Assembly: GCF_004103715.1 (NCBI RefSeq)
Contig: NZ_CP035282.1
Span: forward strand, 1,354,673-1,418,672
Length of the DNA stretch: 64,000 bases
From: Acidilutibacter cellobiosedens
GTDB taxonomy: Bacteria; Bacillota; Clostridia; Tissierellales; Acidilutibacteraceae
Direction of reading: 5' to 3'
Shown here piece by piece: positions 17,816 to 26,865 of the stretch. A program made the position numbers and the translations under genes. The notes under the pieces were generated by a model. The model saw only the letters and a program-made list of their open reading frames with translations. It made no database searches and had not been told where the DNA came from. Each line of letters opens with the position of its first letter. The stretch's first letter is position 1.

Positions 17816-18602
17816 AAAATAAAAAAATATTGAAAATATTTTAATATATTTTATATCAACAATATGTCTTCTTCCTATGATAATAATGATAATAAATTCC
17901 TTCACAGATTTAATGGGGGTTCAGCCTAATACAATACGGAAAAGTTCTATTCCAAACTGAAGACTTTTTCAGAGGATTTTGGAATTCAGCAATCTACATC
18001 TTTATAATCATCGAATAAATATTCCCCCTAAGCTTGCTTGGGGCATACGGATTCAGCAGATTCGAATTCAAGGAAAGAACTTCCTATATTGGCTATACAT
18101 AGTCTTAATGCTAATGCCTTTTCAAGCAACTATGGTGCCTCAATATTTAACCCTAAAAGCGCTAAACATAATAGACAGTCCCAGTGCAGTAATACTGCCT
18201 AATATATTCTCAACCTTCGGAACAGTTCTAATGGTACAGTATATGAAGAAGGATGGACAAAGAAATATATGATGCAGGAAGAATAGACGGGCTAAGCGAA
18301 TTCAAACTATTTCTAAAAATAGTATGCCTTTATGTCGTTCAATAATATCCGCACTTACAGTTCTATATTCGTACACTACTGTCAATGGTAGAACAACCTT
18401 AGTCCTTTATAAGTGACAAGTGACTATATGCCTTGTCAGTAACCTTAAATGCAACAGGAGAATTAGAGAGAAATATCCTTCGCACAGGAACAGTATTCAG
18501 TATAATGCCAGTATACTCCTATACCAATTTTCCTATGAGGATTTACACAGGGGAATAAGCTGGTCATCAGGGCTGGAAGGTTATATGAAAAAATTTATAT
18601 AA
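17816..18602 (+). pseudogene. Decayed sugar-type ABC permease (MalG-like)
   Basis: Pieces of one permease lie in alternating frames: FISTICLLPMIIMIINSFTD, then RTSYIGYTXXLMLMPFQATM-type sequence, DSPSAVILPNIFSTFGTVLM, EIYDAGRIDGLSEFKLFLKI (the EAA-type ATPase-docking loop), LSMVEQP, LSVTLNATGELERN, and a C-terminal EDLHRGISWSSGLEG. At least five frame changes and several in-frame stops are needed to read it. The parts appear in the normal family order, so this was a full-length second permease. It is not functional as encoded. Confidence 0.8.
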
Positions 18603-18611
18603 CGAAGTAAA

Positions 18612-19083
18612 GGAGAGAAGAACCCAAAACAAAAATTAGGAAGAGGAATCAATAATATTTATGGCAGCAATGCTATCGTTCACCTTAATCACACAAAAAA
18701 TTTCCTATATCATGGCACCTGAAGTAGAAGTAACAAAACAAAAAGAGGAGAAATAACAAAGATCCCTTTGATAAAAAAGTGAATCTTAGGAATCTACGAT
18801 ACTATAGTACCCAACAGTGCAATTCACACAGAAGGAGAAAATGTATCTATGTAATATCGAAGAAAAATCCATAAGAAAAAGAGACCAACTAGTGAGAATA
18901 AATGTGAAGATAGAAGCAACAAACGGATATGAAACAGCAATAACAGGAGTTCTTCCATATAATTCAGAAGTAGTAAAATGGACGACAAAACCTCTAAGAG
19001 AAGGAATGAACGTAAGAGTAGTAGAAGGAAGAGGTGAAAAAATGAAGAATAGAAAAGAAAAAAATAAAATCAAAATAACTTAA
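18612..19083 (+). pseudogene. Decayed secretion adaptor (HlyD/RND-like)
   Basis: Fragments in order read FMAAMLSFTLITQKISYIM (a membrane anchor), APEVEVTKQK, YDTIVPNSAIHTEGE (the typical adaptor VPxxAI motif), VYLCNIEEKSI, then an uninterrupted 88-codon piece (18817-19083) with RDQLVRINVKIEATNGYETA and KPLREGMNVRVVEGRGEK. Several frameshifts separate them. Such adaptors pair with MacB/FtsX-type ABC permeases, and the next remnant is one. The upstream part of the adaptor is short, suggesting an internal deletion. Confidence 0.65.
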
Positions 19084-20195
19084 TATAATATTGTCAGTTC
19101 TAACCCTTTTGCTATTCTTAATACAAAGAAATATAAAAAAAGAATCACAAAAACTTTCCTTCAAAGATTGAAATAATATTTGAAGAAAAAAACGAAATCT
19201 ATCAGAAAACTAATGGGCGGAAGGAAAATAATAGAAGAAAAATATATACTATCTGAAACCGAAGAAAAGGATATATCTTTTGAAGGAAAAAATATAGCAT
19301 AATAGGAATAGATGAAAACTACTCTCAAATAAATAATATAGAAATTGCCTCTGGGAAATGGATAACAGGAGAAAATCAAATACTCATAGTGAAAAATTTG
19401 TAAAAGAAACAAATGACTCTTTTTCTTTAGGAGAAACGATGGACATATTCGGAAAAAAGTATAAAATAGTCGGAATATATGAAAATGATAAATACTCAAA
19501 ATCAAAAATAGAAAATTTATATGTAAAAAAAGAAGATATCCCAGAAAATTTAGGAGAGGGAGAAAAACATTTTACAGTCTTGAAGTCAAACCTAAAGATG
19601 AAAACAGAAAAAACTTTGTAAAAGAAAAATTTTTGAAGACGTAAAAATAATTTCAACAGAAGAACAAGAAGAAATAAAAATCGCAGACTTTACAGAATCA
19701 AAGAGAAATCTATCAAAATACTATTATGGATTTATATTTATATTTGAAATTATAGTATTAATATTGCTTACAGTATACCTAATAAAGTCCATAAAATTAA
19801 ATATAAAAAAGTATCAATTTGGAACAAAAAGAAAATACGGAAAGGAACTTCTTTCGGGAAATATGACAATAGTGTTATTACAAATACTAAAAACATTATT
19901 ACTGATATTTCTTTGGATATTTCTATTAAGATTAATATTAGAGTTTAAACTATCAACCCCAAGCAGATTTTTACCGCCTACGGATATATTTGACTTCAAA
20001 TTTTACTCTCGAATTGAAAATATACTTAGAGAAGAATATGGAAAAACCGTTGCAGGATATGGAAAGATATATACAAATCTTATGAGAGTAACAAAGAAGT
20101 ATTTTATAGAATCGGTTATTTTACTAATAGCATTATTATCAGTTTCAATAAGCTATATGTGTGGGAAGTTTAAGACGGCAGAAAGAAAACTCTAA
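19042..20195 (+). pseudogene. Decayed FtsX/MacB-like ABC permease
   Basis: The start region (ATG 19042 after GAGGTG) reads MKNRKEKNKIKIT and then, in other frames, ILSVLTLLLFLIQRNIKKES, GIDENYSQINNIEIASGKWI, SEKFVKETNDSFSLGETMDI and DFTESKRNLSKYYYGFIFIF. The last 143 codons (19764-20195) are open, with three membrane helices typical of the C-terminus of FtsX-type permeases. About five frame changes break it. The GETMDIFGKKYKIVGIYEN segment resembles the MacB periplasmic core. Confidence 0.7.
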
Positions 20196-20226
20196 TAAAT
20201 TTTATAAATAGAAAGAGGAGAGTTTT

Positions 20227-21330
20227 ATGGGAAGGCTATCGTTTAGAAATATAAAAAAAACGTATAAAGGAAATATTCAGGCAGTAAAGGATTTTAACCT
20301 TGAGGTTGAAGATAAAGAATTTATAGTTTTGGTAGGTCCATCCGGTTGCGGAAAATCCACAATACTTCGTATGGTTGCAGGATTAGAGGAGATAACAGGA
20401 GGAGAATTATATATAGATGATGTATTGATGAATGAGATTTCTCCAAAGGACAGAGATATTGCAATGGTGTTTCAAAACTATGCTCTTTACCCCCATATGA
20501 CAGTCTACGAAAATATGTCCTTGGGTTTAGAGCTTAGAAAAGTACCTAAGGATGAAATTGCAAGAAAGATAGAAGAAGTTGCAAAAACATTGGATATAAA
20601 GGATTTATTAAACAGAAAGCCGAAAGCCTTATCAGGAGGGCAACAGCAAAGGGTAGCTCTAGGAAGGGCAATAGTAAGAAATCCAAAAGTATTTTTAATG
20701 GATGAACCTCTTTCAAACTTGGATGCAAAACTAAGAGTTCAAACGAGGATAGAAGTAATAAAATTGCATAATGAATTGGAAACAACCTTCATATATGTAA
20801 CCCATGATCAAATCGAAGCAATGACAATGGGAACGAGAATTATAGTAATGAAAGACGGATGTATCCAACAAGTAGCAACACCTAAAGAGCTTTATTATAA
20901 TCCTTCAAATATATTTGTTGCAGGTTTCATAGGAAGTCCGCAAATGAACTTTATAGATGTAAATGTAGAAAAAATTGAAGATATAGTTCATCTCAAAACA
21001 AAAGAAATAGAAATAGAATTAAACAAAAAGAAAAGTAAAAAAATTGAAGAAGGAGGATATATTGCTAATAAAATAGTAATAGGAATAAGACCGGAAAGTT
21101 TAAATCTTATAGAAGATTCTTCAATTACAGCAAATTATATAGAAGGAAAGGTAGACGTTATAGAAATGGTAGGTGCTGAAAGCTTTATACATTTAATAAT
21201 AGGAGACGAAAAGATAGTTGCAAAGATAAATTCAAAAGAAGAGCATAGAAAAGGAGATATTTTAAAGCTTAGTTTTGACTGTGAAGATATTTATTTATTT
21301 GATAAAGAAAGTGAAAATGCAATAGAATAA
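20227..21330 (+). CDS. MsmX/UgpC-type sugar ABC transporter ATPase
   Basis: This 367-aa ATPase energises binding-protein-dependent sugar importers. Walker [10 protein letters not shown] is at residues 36-44, followed by [16 protein letters not shown] (Q-loop), the signature [14 protein letters not shown], Walker [17 protein letters not shown], and the switch His in THDQ. A C-terminal TOBE/OB-like regulatory domain (about 235-360, with [10 protein letters not shown]) is complete. It follows the decayed permeases by about 30 bases with its own AGAGGAG site. MsmX-type ATPases can serve several importers, which may explain why it stays intact while its neighbours decay. Confidence 0.9.
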   Translation: MGRLSFRNIKKTYKGNIQAVKDFNLEVEDKEFIVLVGPSGCGKSTILRMVAGLEEITGGELYIDDVLMNEISPKDRDIAMVFQNYALYPHMTVYENMSLGLELRKVPKDEIARKIEEVAKTLDIKDLLNRKPKALSGGQQQRVALGRAIVRNPKVFLMDEPLSNLDAKLRVQTRIEVIKLHNELETTFIYVTHDQIEAMTMGTRIIVMKDGCIQQVATPKELYYNPSNIFVAGFIGSPQMNFIDVNVEKIEDIVHLKTKEIEIELNKKKSKKIEEGGYIANKIVIGIRPESLNLIEDSSITANYIEGKVDVIEMVGAESFIHLIIGDEKIVAKINSKEEHRKGDILKLSFDCEDIYLFDKESENAIE

Positions 21331-21382
21331 TTAATCAATATAATGAAGATAGAAAAGAAAAACACATTATTGAAAAAAAGCT

Positions 21383-21412
21383 AAAGGTCAGATTACTTAG
21401 TCTGACCTTTTT
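21383..21412. terminator. Bidirectional terminator between CXXX locus and SOD
   Basis: A 10-bp stem (21383-21392 with 21401-21410) has A-rich and T-rich flanks. It serves the rightward ATPase gene and the convergent SOD gene. Confidence 0.8.
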
Positions 21413-21418
21413 CATACT

Positions 21419-21904
21419 TTAACAGAGCTTACTTATCACTCCGCAGCCCAATCTTTTCCCTGAATTTCCCGTAGGCTGAGTCCTGTAATCGTCGGGATTT
21501 TGGTGTATTATTATGGTTTTTCCTATTATGTCGGCGGGCTTAAATTTATTTGTGAAGAAAATCATCTTTGCATAGCCGCTGTTGGAAAACAGTACGGGGA
21601 AGTCCCCAGCATGATTTCCGTGGGGCTGATTTGTGGGATTCCAGTGACTTCCTGCCGAGAGAAAGGGATCTGACGGATCTCCTATTTCGCATGTATTTCC
21701 GTCGTGTATATGAAATCCGTGAGGACCTATGGGCATGGTACTGTTATGAGCAGGAGTATATGGTGGAAGCCCCCATACTTCCACGTGTACTTCGGTCCCG
21801 CCACAAACATTTAAGAATTTTACTTCGCCGTATAAATTAGGTTGCAGCGGACCTCCGTATATATAAGCTATTGCATTATCGCTGCAGCAATAATTATAAT
21901 CCAT
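21419..21904 (-). CDS. Cu/Zn superoxide dismutase family protein
   Basis: This 161-aa protein keeps the metal-site pattern of Cu/Zn SOD: H65 and H67 in PHGFHIHD, bridging H87 in SHWNP, zinc-site H95, H98 and D101 in PHGNHAGDFP, copper His in KTIIIHQNPDD, and the active-site Arg with disulfide Cys in GKRLGCGVI. It would convert superoxide to hydrogen peroxide and oxygen. No signal peptide or lipobox is present, unlike most bacterial members, which are exported; an N-terminal CC pair and further cysteines are present. A GGAGG site precedes the ATG. It could be a cytosolic or spore-associated enzyme. Confidence 0.9.
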   Translation of the reverse strand: MDYNYCCSDNAIAYIYGGPLQPNLYGEVKFLNVCGGTEVHVEVWGLPPYTPAHNSTMPIGPHGFHIHDGNTCEIGDPSDPFLSAGSHWNPTNQPHGNHAGDFPVLFSNSGYAKMIFFTNKFKPADIIGKTIIIHQNPDDYRTQPTGNSGKRLGCGVISKLC

Positions 21905-22109
21905 ATTAAGACCTCCATTTATTTTTATATATTCATATTATGATGTAATAAATGTTAATGTGCCGATGTGAACAAGATGCCTTAACAGACTATAAAAATG
22001 ATTGTTTTATGGGACAACATATATTATAATAATTATGTGATTACAATATATGTATTTGTAAGGAGAAAGTCGGATGATAATTAAATAAGAGAGGTGAAGT
22101 GAATAAACT

Positions 22110-22577
22110 ATGTTTAAAGAAATGAGAAGAAAAGATAAAGAAATGGATAAAAATTCGGTTATCGATATTGTTAAAAATGGGAAATACGGAATAATGTCAA
22201 CAGTTGGGGATGACGGGTACCCTTATGGAATTCCGCTGAACTATGTGTATATTGATAATAATATTTATTTTCATTGTGCACCGGAAGGACATAAGATTAA
22301 TAATCTGAAATATAATGAAAAAGTATCTTTTTGTATAGTGGAATTAGCTGAGATTCTTTCTAAAAAATTTACTACAAAATACAGAAGTGCAGTAATATTT
22401 GGGAAAGCAAGGGAAGTATTAGAAGAAAAAGAGAAAAAGAAGGCTTTTATGGAGCTTATTCACAAGTATTCAAATGAATACATGGAAGCGGGAGAAAGGT
22501 ATATAGACAAAAGCATGGATGCTGCAAAGATTTTTAAGATTGAAATAGAGGATATTAAGGGGAAGAAGAATAACTAA
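22110..22577 (+). CDS. Pyridoxamine 5'-phosphate oxidase-like flavoprotein (NimA-like)
   Basis: This 155-aa protein has the split-barrel FMN-binding fold. The N-terminal MFKEMRRKDKEMD and KYGIMSTVGDDGYPYGIPLNYVYID, then YFHCAPEGHKINNLKYNEKVSF, follow the NimA/5-nitroimidazole-reductase-like branch. The strongest ribosome site is GAGAGGTG about 12 bases upstream of the ATG. Substrate and physiological role are unknown; nitroimidazole reduction cannot be inferred from sequence alone. Confidence 0.85.
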   Translation: MFKEMRRKDKEMDKNSVIDIVKNGKYGIMSTVGDDGYPYGIPLNYVYIDNNIYFHCAPEGHKINNLKYNEKVSFCIVELAEILSKKFTTKYRSAVIFGKAREVLEEKEKKKAFMELIHKYSNEYMEAGERYIDKSMDAAKIFKIEIEDIKGKKNN

Positions 22578-22592
22578 ATCTATATAAAAGGG

Positions 22593-23063
22593 ATGAAAAA
22601 AATGCACAGTCCTACTTATGGCAATATATCTTTTGAAGATATGATTTCGAAGATTAAAAATTTTATTTCCAAATCACCTAATAGTGAATACAATATATCG
22701 GTAGGAACGGACAGCCAGAACTTTGACTATACAAAGACCGTAATAGTCGTTTCGGTTTACAGAAGAGGTCATGGAGGAATATTTTTCTATGATATAAAGA
22801 ATGTAAAGAGAATAAACAATCTGATGCAGAAATTATTTTATGAAACGAGTACCAGTTTGGAGATAGCAATTAAACTGCTGAAAGCCTTTGAAGAGGAAAA
22901 AATAAATTTGGGTATAAGTATTCATGTGGATGCGGGAAATAACGGTTCAACTTCAAAATTCATAAGGGAAATAACCGGATGGGTAAATTCATACGGATTT
23001 GACTGTGAAACAAAACCTAATTCCTATGCTGCTTCCTCTATAGCGGATAAATTTTCAAAATAA
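22593..23063 (+). CDS. YkuK family ribonuclease H-like protein
   Basis: This 156-aa protein matches the YkuK (DUF458) family of Firmicutes: an N-terminal MHSPTYGNISFEDM, VGTDSQN, and IHVDAGNNGSTSKFIREITGWVNSYGFD. The conserved Asp residues (in GTDSQ and HVDAG) and the late ADKFSK motif fit an RNase H-like fold. Catalytic function has not been established. It is 15 bases from the previous gene and 33 from the next, so it is probably co-transcribed with them. Confidence 0.85.
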   Translation: MKKMHSPTYGNISFEDMISKIKNFISKSPNSEYNISVGTDSQNFDYTKTVIVVSVYRRGHGGIFFYDIKNVKRINNLMQKLFYETSTSLEIAIKLLKAFEEEKINLGISIHVDAGNNGSTSKFIREITGWVNSYGFDCETKPNSYAASSIADKFSK

Positions 23064-23096
23064 TTTTTCAAATACAGTTAAAAGAAAGGTGATAAA

Positions 23097-23975
23097 ATGA
23101 CAGTTCAAAATGTTGGATTGGTACTTGAAGGGGGAGGTATGAGAGGAGCTTATACTTCAGGAGTATTAACTGCCATGATGGACAAAAATATAAAATTTTC
23201 TTATATAATAGGAGTCTCGGCGGGAGCTAATAATGGAGCGAATTTTATTGCCGAACAAAGGGAAAGAAATAGAAAGGTTTTTGTAGATTATGTAAATCAT
23301 AAAGGATATTCGGGATTTAAATATTTTTTAGGAAGAAAGGGCTATTTTAATATGGATTTCTTGTTTGATAAACTTCCCAACGAATTGGTTCCATTTGATT
23401 ATGATACTTTTTTGAATTCTCCGGTAATATTTAAAGTTTGTGTTACAGATAGTAAAACGGGAAAACCGGTTTATTTTGAAAAAAAACAATTTCGGTCAAA
23501 AGATGATATTAATACGGTTCTTCAGGCTTCCAGCAGTTTGCCTATAATATCGAATCCTGTAAATATTAATGGAAAGCTATATTTTGACGGGGGGATATCC
23601 GATTCAATTCCCGTAGAAAAATCTATAAATGATGGGAATAAATATAATGTATTAGTCCTTACAAGGAATAAAGGGTATAGAAAAAAAGAAGAAAAATTAG
23701 GGACATTAGGTAAAATATTATTAAAAAATTATCCAGAAATAATTAATAATATAAAAAAAAGACATAAAATGTATAATAAAGCTTTAAACAAAATTGATGA
23801 ATTGGAAAGAAATGGACAAGTTTATGTGTTTAGGCCTATAGAAAAAATTGAAGTGAGTAGATTGGAAAAGGATGTAAATAAATTGCAAAAACTTTATGAA
23901 CAAGGTTATGAAGAAACCATTTCTCAAATTGATACATTTGAAAAATGGTTAGAGCATGTTCAAGATATTCATTAA
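23097..23975 (+). CDS. Patatin-like phospholipase
   Basis: This is a 292-aa cytosolic hydrolase of the patatin/RssA type with a Ser-Asp dyad: the oxyanion motif GGGMRGAYTSG at 12-22, the nucleophile S41 in GVSAGA, and D164 in FDGG. It probably cleaves acyl esters of lipids. No signal peptide or membrane segment is present, and the length is normal. It starts with ATG after AAAGAAAGGTG. Confidence 0.9.
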   Translation: MTVQNVGLVLEGGGMRGAYTSGVLTAMMDKNIKFSYIIGVSAGANNGANFIAEQRERNRKVFVDYVNHKGYSGFKYFLGRKGYFNMDFLFDKLPNELVPFDYDTFLNSPVIFKVCVTDSKTGKPVYFEKKQFRSKDDINTVLQASSSLPIISNPVNINGKLYFDGGISDSIPVEKSINDGNKYNVLVLTRNKGYRKKEEKLGTLGKILLKNYPEIINNIKKRHKMYNKALNKIDELERNGQVYVFRPIEKIEVSRLEKDVNKLQKLYEQGYEETISQIDTFEKWLEHVQDIH

Positions 23976-24056
23976 AATATTAAATTCTGACATACCCTAT
24001 TCCAAAATACAGTATATATAATTAATGGGAAAAGAAATGGAATGGGGGATAAATTA

Positions 24057-25001
24057 ATGATCTTTGAGAGTCGGGGGGCCGAATTTTTAATCAGTCTTTA
24101 TAAAAATAATTATTTTGATGAAAAAAAATATAAAGAATGGATAAATACTCATGAAATGAAAGAATTTTTAAGACACGAAAGGGCATTGAACAGAAATACA
24201 AGTAAAAGTATTTTAAAGAGAGAAATAATTAAGGTATTAAAAGATAGCAGTTATGAGGATATGTATGGGTATTTTAAAATAAAAAGGAATATTGAACAGA
24301 TAGAGAAGGATTATAACTATATTAACGATAATTGGGAAATTATTGTTAATAATGCGTTGAAAAGATTGTATAATATTATTCCTGAGTGGGTGGAGATAAA
24401 TCCTCAAATATTCTTATTAGCCGGAGGAGTTGACGGAGGATTTTGTATTTTTGGTAAAAGGATATATATTAATCTGATAAAATATATAGGGAAAATAGAA
24501 GAATTTGAAAAAGTTATTTCTCATGAAATGTATCATATAAGGAAGAATCCTTTTAGAAGAAAAAAGTCTTGGATAAAGAATATGTATTTTTATCCTGAGA
24601 AGTACTTATATGAATTATTCGGAAGAATATTAGAAGAGGGAATAGCATGTTTAATTCAACATGAGGCGAACTTTATTGCAGACGATCCTGCCGGTACTCT
24701 CACGAAAGAAAACATGAATTTTGCAGAGGCAGAGTTTAAAAAATTAAACGAGATGTTGATATTTGTTAAGAAAGGAAAGCCCCAGTATTTTTCATTTCAA
24801 AGATTAAATACCTATGTAATAGGATATAAGATAGCAAAATTTCTTTATGAAAAGGACGGATTATTTATTCTGAATAAATGGACATTGGATTATAATTATA
24901 AGGAACCGATAAAAAAATATATTGAAGTATGCAGAGAAAGTAATGTAAATTCAGGATTTACGAGAAATATAGAAGAATGGATTTTATATAATATCGTATG
25001 A
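24057..25001 (+). CDS. DUF5700-like putative zinc-dependent protease
   Basis: This 314-aa protein has HEMYH in the middle, followed about 45-50 residues later by EEGIACLIQHE, the spacing of a gluzincin-like metalloprotease (HExxH plus a distal Glu). The family is seen in Firmicutes as DUF5700/putative Zn protease; its substrates are unknown. No signal peptide is present, so it probably acts in the cytosol. ATG 24057 is chosen because GGGGG lies 8 bases upstream; an ATG 15 bases earlier lacks a ribosome site. Its stop overlaps the leader of the next gene. Confidence 0.65.
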   Translation: MIFESRGAEFLISLYKNNYFDEKKYKEWINTHEMKEFLRHERALNRNTSKSILKREIIKVLKDSSYEDMYGYFKIKRNIEQIEKDYNYINDNWEIIVNNALKRLYNIIPEWVEINPQIFLLAGGVDGGFCIFGKRIYINLIKYIGKIEEFEKVISHEMYHIRKNPFRRKKSWIKNMYFYPEKYLYELFGRILEEGIACLIQHEANFIADDPAGTLTKENMNFAEAEFKKLNEMLIFVKKGKPQYFSFQRLNTYVIGYKIAKFLYEKDGLFILNKWTLDYNYKEPIKKYIEVCRESNVNSGFTRNIEEWILYNIV

Positions 25002-25018
25002 AAGGAGGACGAAAAAAT

Positions 25019-25507
25019 ATGTTTAAAATGTTTTTAAAGGAAAAGTGGATTGATATATTTTCACCTGTTAATGGAGAAATCATTTCTCTTGAAAAATTGG
25101 AAGGTGACAATTCTGCATTTAATGATATGGGAAAGGGTATAGGAATAATCCCTTCGGACGGGAAAATAGTAGCACCCTTTGATGGAGAAATTGCCAGTAT
25201 ATATAAAAGAAACCATTGTATAATAGTGAGAAATGAAGACGATATAGAGTTAATAATACATATCGGACTTGATACCAATAAATTAAACGGAGAGGGATTT
25301 GTAAGACATGTAGAACTTATGGATAAGGTAAAAAAAGGTGACCTTCTTATAGAGGCTGATATTGACAAAATAAAGGAAAAAGGCTTTTCTATTGTTACTC
25401 CGGTAATTGTTTCCCATTCAAATAGAATTGAAGAAATAGAAATGTCCGATGGATTTTTAAAAAGAGGGGAAGATGTTATAATGAAGGTAAAAATGAAGAA
25501 AAAATAA
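25019..25507 (+). CDS. PTS EIIA, glucose type, stand-alone
   Basis: This 162-aa single-domain EIIA-Glc protein receives phosphate from HPr and normally passes it to an EIIB. Phosphorylated H81 sits in LIIHIGLDT and the supporting H66 in KRNHCIIV. The FSPVNGEI and VAPFDGEI repeats are typical. The start is ATG 25019, after AAAGGAGG. No EIIB, EIIC, HPr or EI is in the window, so it may serve a remote permease or act as a regulator. Confidence 0.9.
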   Translation: MFKMFLKEKWIDIFSPVNGEIISLEKLEGDNSAFNDMGKGIGIIPSDGKIVAPFDGEIASIYKRNHCIIVRNEDDIELIIHIGLDTNKLNGEGFVRHVELMDKVKKGDLLIEADIDKIKEKGFSIVTPVIVSHSNRIEEIEMSDGFLKRGEDVIMKVKMKKK

Positions 25508-25605
25508 GGTCGATATAATTATATTTGAAATTAAAATTCAAGTTTTAAAAATATTAAAGAATTGGTGTTGAACAAAATATGATATCAATTGATTTTTTAA
25601 TTGCT

Positions 25606-25653
25606 AAGCATTTTTTTAGCTTTATCTAAAATAAAACTAAAAAAATGCTTTTA
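25606..25653. terminator. Hairpin terminator after EIIA gene
   Basis: A 14-bp perfect stem (25606-25619 with 25637-25650) is followed by TTATTG. It lies about 100 bases after the EIIA stop and before the next operon. Confidence 0.65.
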
Positions 25654-25762
25654 TTGTTAATTTCAAAGCGAAAAAATGAATAAGAAATTGATAATAGGGG
25701 GTTTTTAAGAGAAAGTTATAATGTTATACTTTATATTAGAACAGCAGTTTGGAGGTATATAT

Positions 25763-26863
25763 ATGATTAAGATAATCCATACCGGAGATTTACATATAGG
25801 AGTCCAATTTAAAAATACGAGCTTTGACGGAATACAATCTAAAAAACGAAGGATTGAACTTTGGGAAACCTTTGAAAGGATTCTGAAAAGGGCTGATGAG
25901 AATAAGCCGGATTTTCTTATTATCTCCGGGGACCTATTTGAAGAAGATTATTTTACTATGGGAGATATAAAGAGGATAAGAGACGGCTTTAACAGTATCA
26001 AAGGAGTAAATGTAGTTATATCTGCAGGAAACCACGATCCCTTAGATGAAAAATCTTTATATAATCTTATACAATGGCCCGAGAATGTATATATTTTTCA
26101 TAATGAAAAATTGGAGAAAAAGGAATTTAATAGTCTTAATACTGTTATTTGGGGTTATAGTTGGAAGGAGAAGGAAGAAAAAAAGAGATTATTTGATGAT
26201 TTGGACAACATAGATAAAGATAAAATCAATGTTCTTGTTCTTCACGGGGATATTTTAAATAAGGATTCCCCGTATATGCCCTTGGATATGGGGGAAATAG
26301 AAAGCTTAGGGTTTGACTATGTTGCATTGGGACATATACATAAACCACAGTTTCTGAAAGATAGGATTTCCTACTGCGGAAGCCCCGAGCCTTTAGACTT
26401 TGGAGAAACGGGAATTCACGGCATAGTTGAGGGAGAAATTGAAAAGGGAAGAGTATCATTGAAACTGATTCCTTTCAGTAAAAGGATATTTGTAAACAAG
26501 GAGATAGACGTCTCCCATATTGCCGGATTTTCAGATGTTATACAAGCTATTAAAAATATAGACGATGAAAATTCGAGGCGAAAAAATTTCTACAGATTAA
26601 CTTTAAAGGGTATAATGGATAGAGACATCAATTTGGATTTGGAAGAAATAAAGGAAATACTTAAAGATGAGTTTTATCATATAGAAATAATAAATTGTAC
26701 AACTCCGGATTATGATTTGGACAAACTTTTGAAGGAAAACAATAATAATATTATCGGGATTTTTATAAAAGAGATGATGAAAAAAGGCCTTGAAGATCCT
26801 ATTGTAAAAGACGGACTTTACTTAGGGCTTAAAATACTTCTTAAAGAGAAGATGGGTGAATAA
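25763..26863 (+). CDS. YhaO-type DNA repair exonuclease (SbcD-like)
   Basis: This is a 366-aa metallophosphoesterase of the Mre11/SbcD group. Visible metal motifs are HTGDLHIG, SGDLFEE, AGNHD, VLHGD and GHIHKPQ. It would be the nuclease partner of the downstream SMC-like ATPase (2 bases apart), as in the yhaO-yhaN pair of Bacillus. The start is ATG 25763 with GGAGG at proper spacing. The C-terminal 100 residues form the cap region. Confidence 0.85.
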   Translation: MIKIIHTGDLHIGVQFKNTSFDGIQSKKRRIELWETFERILKRADENKPDFLIISGDLFEEDYFTMGDIKRIRDGFNSIKGVNVVISAGNHDPLDEKSLYNLIQWPENVYIFHNEKLEKKEFNSLNTVIWGYSWKEKEEKKRLFDDLDNIDKDKINVLVLHGDILNKDSPYMPLDMGEIESLGFDYVALGHIHKPQFLKDRISYCGSPEPLDFGETGIHGIVEGEIEKGRVSLKLIPFSKRIFVNKEIDVSHIAGFSDVIQAIKNIDDENSRRKNFYRLTLKGIMDRDINLDLEEIKEILKDEFYHIEIINCTTPDYDLDKLLKENNNNIIGIFIKEMMKKGLEDPIVKDGLYLGLKILLKEKMGE

Positions 26864-26865
26864 AG

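Noticed and set aside
19161-19656. Minus-strand reading frames in the decayed region
   Set aside because: Phe/Ile/Ser-rich translations typical of antisense AT-rich DNA; the plus-strand pieces align to known permease parts instead.
17741-20195. Possibility that the frameshifts are sequencing errors
   Set aside because: Flanking genes of the same composition are clean over many kb, so random error is unlikely; kept as decay but flagged for read-level checking.
21568-21840. 90-aa plus-strand reading frame opposite the SOD gene
   Set aside because: Antisense to a well-conserved gene, without a ribosome site.
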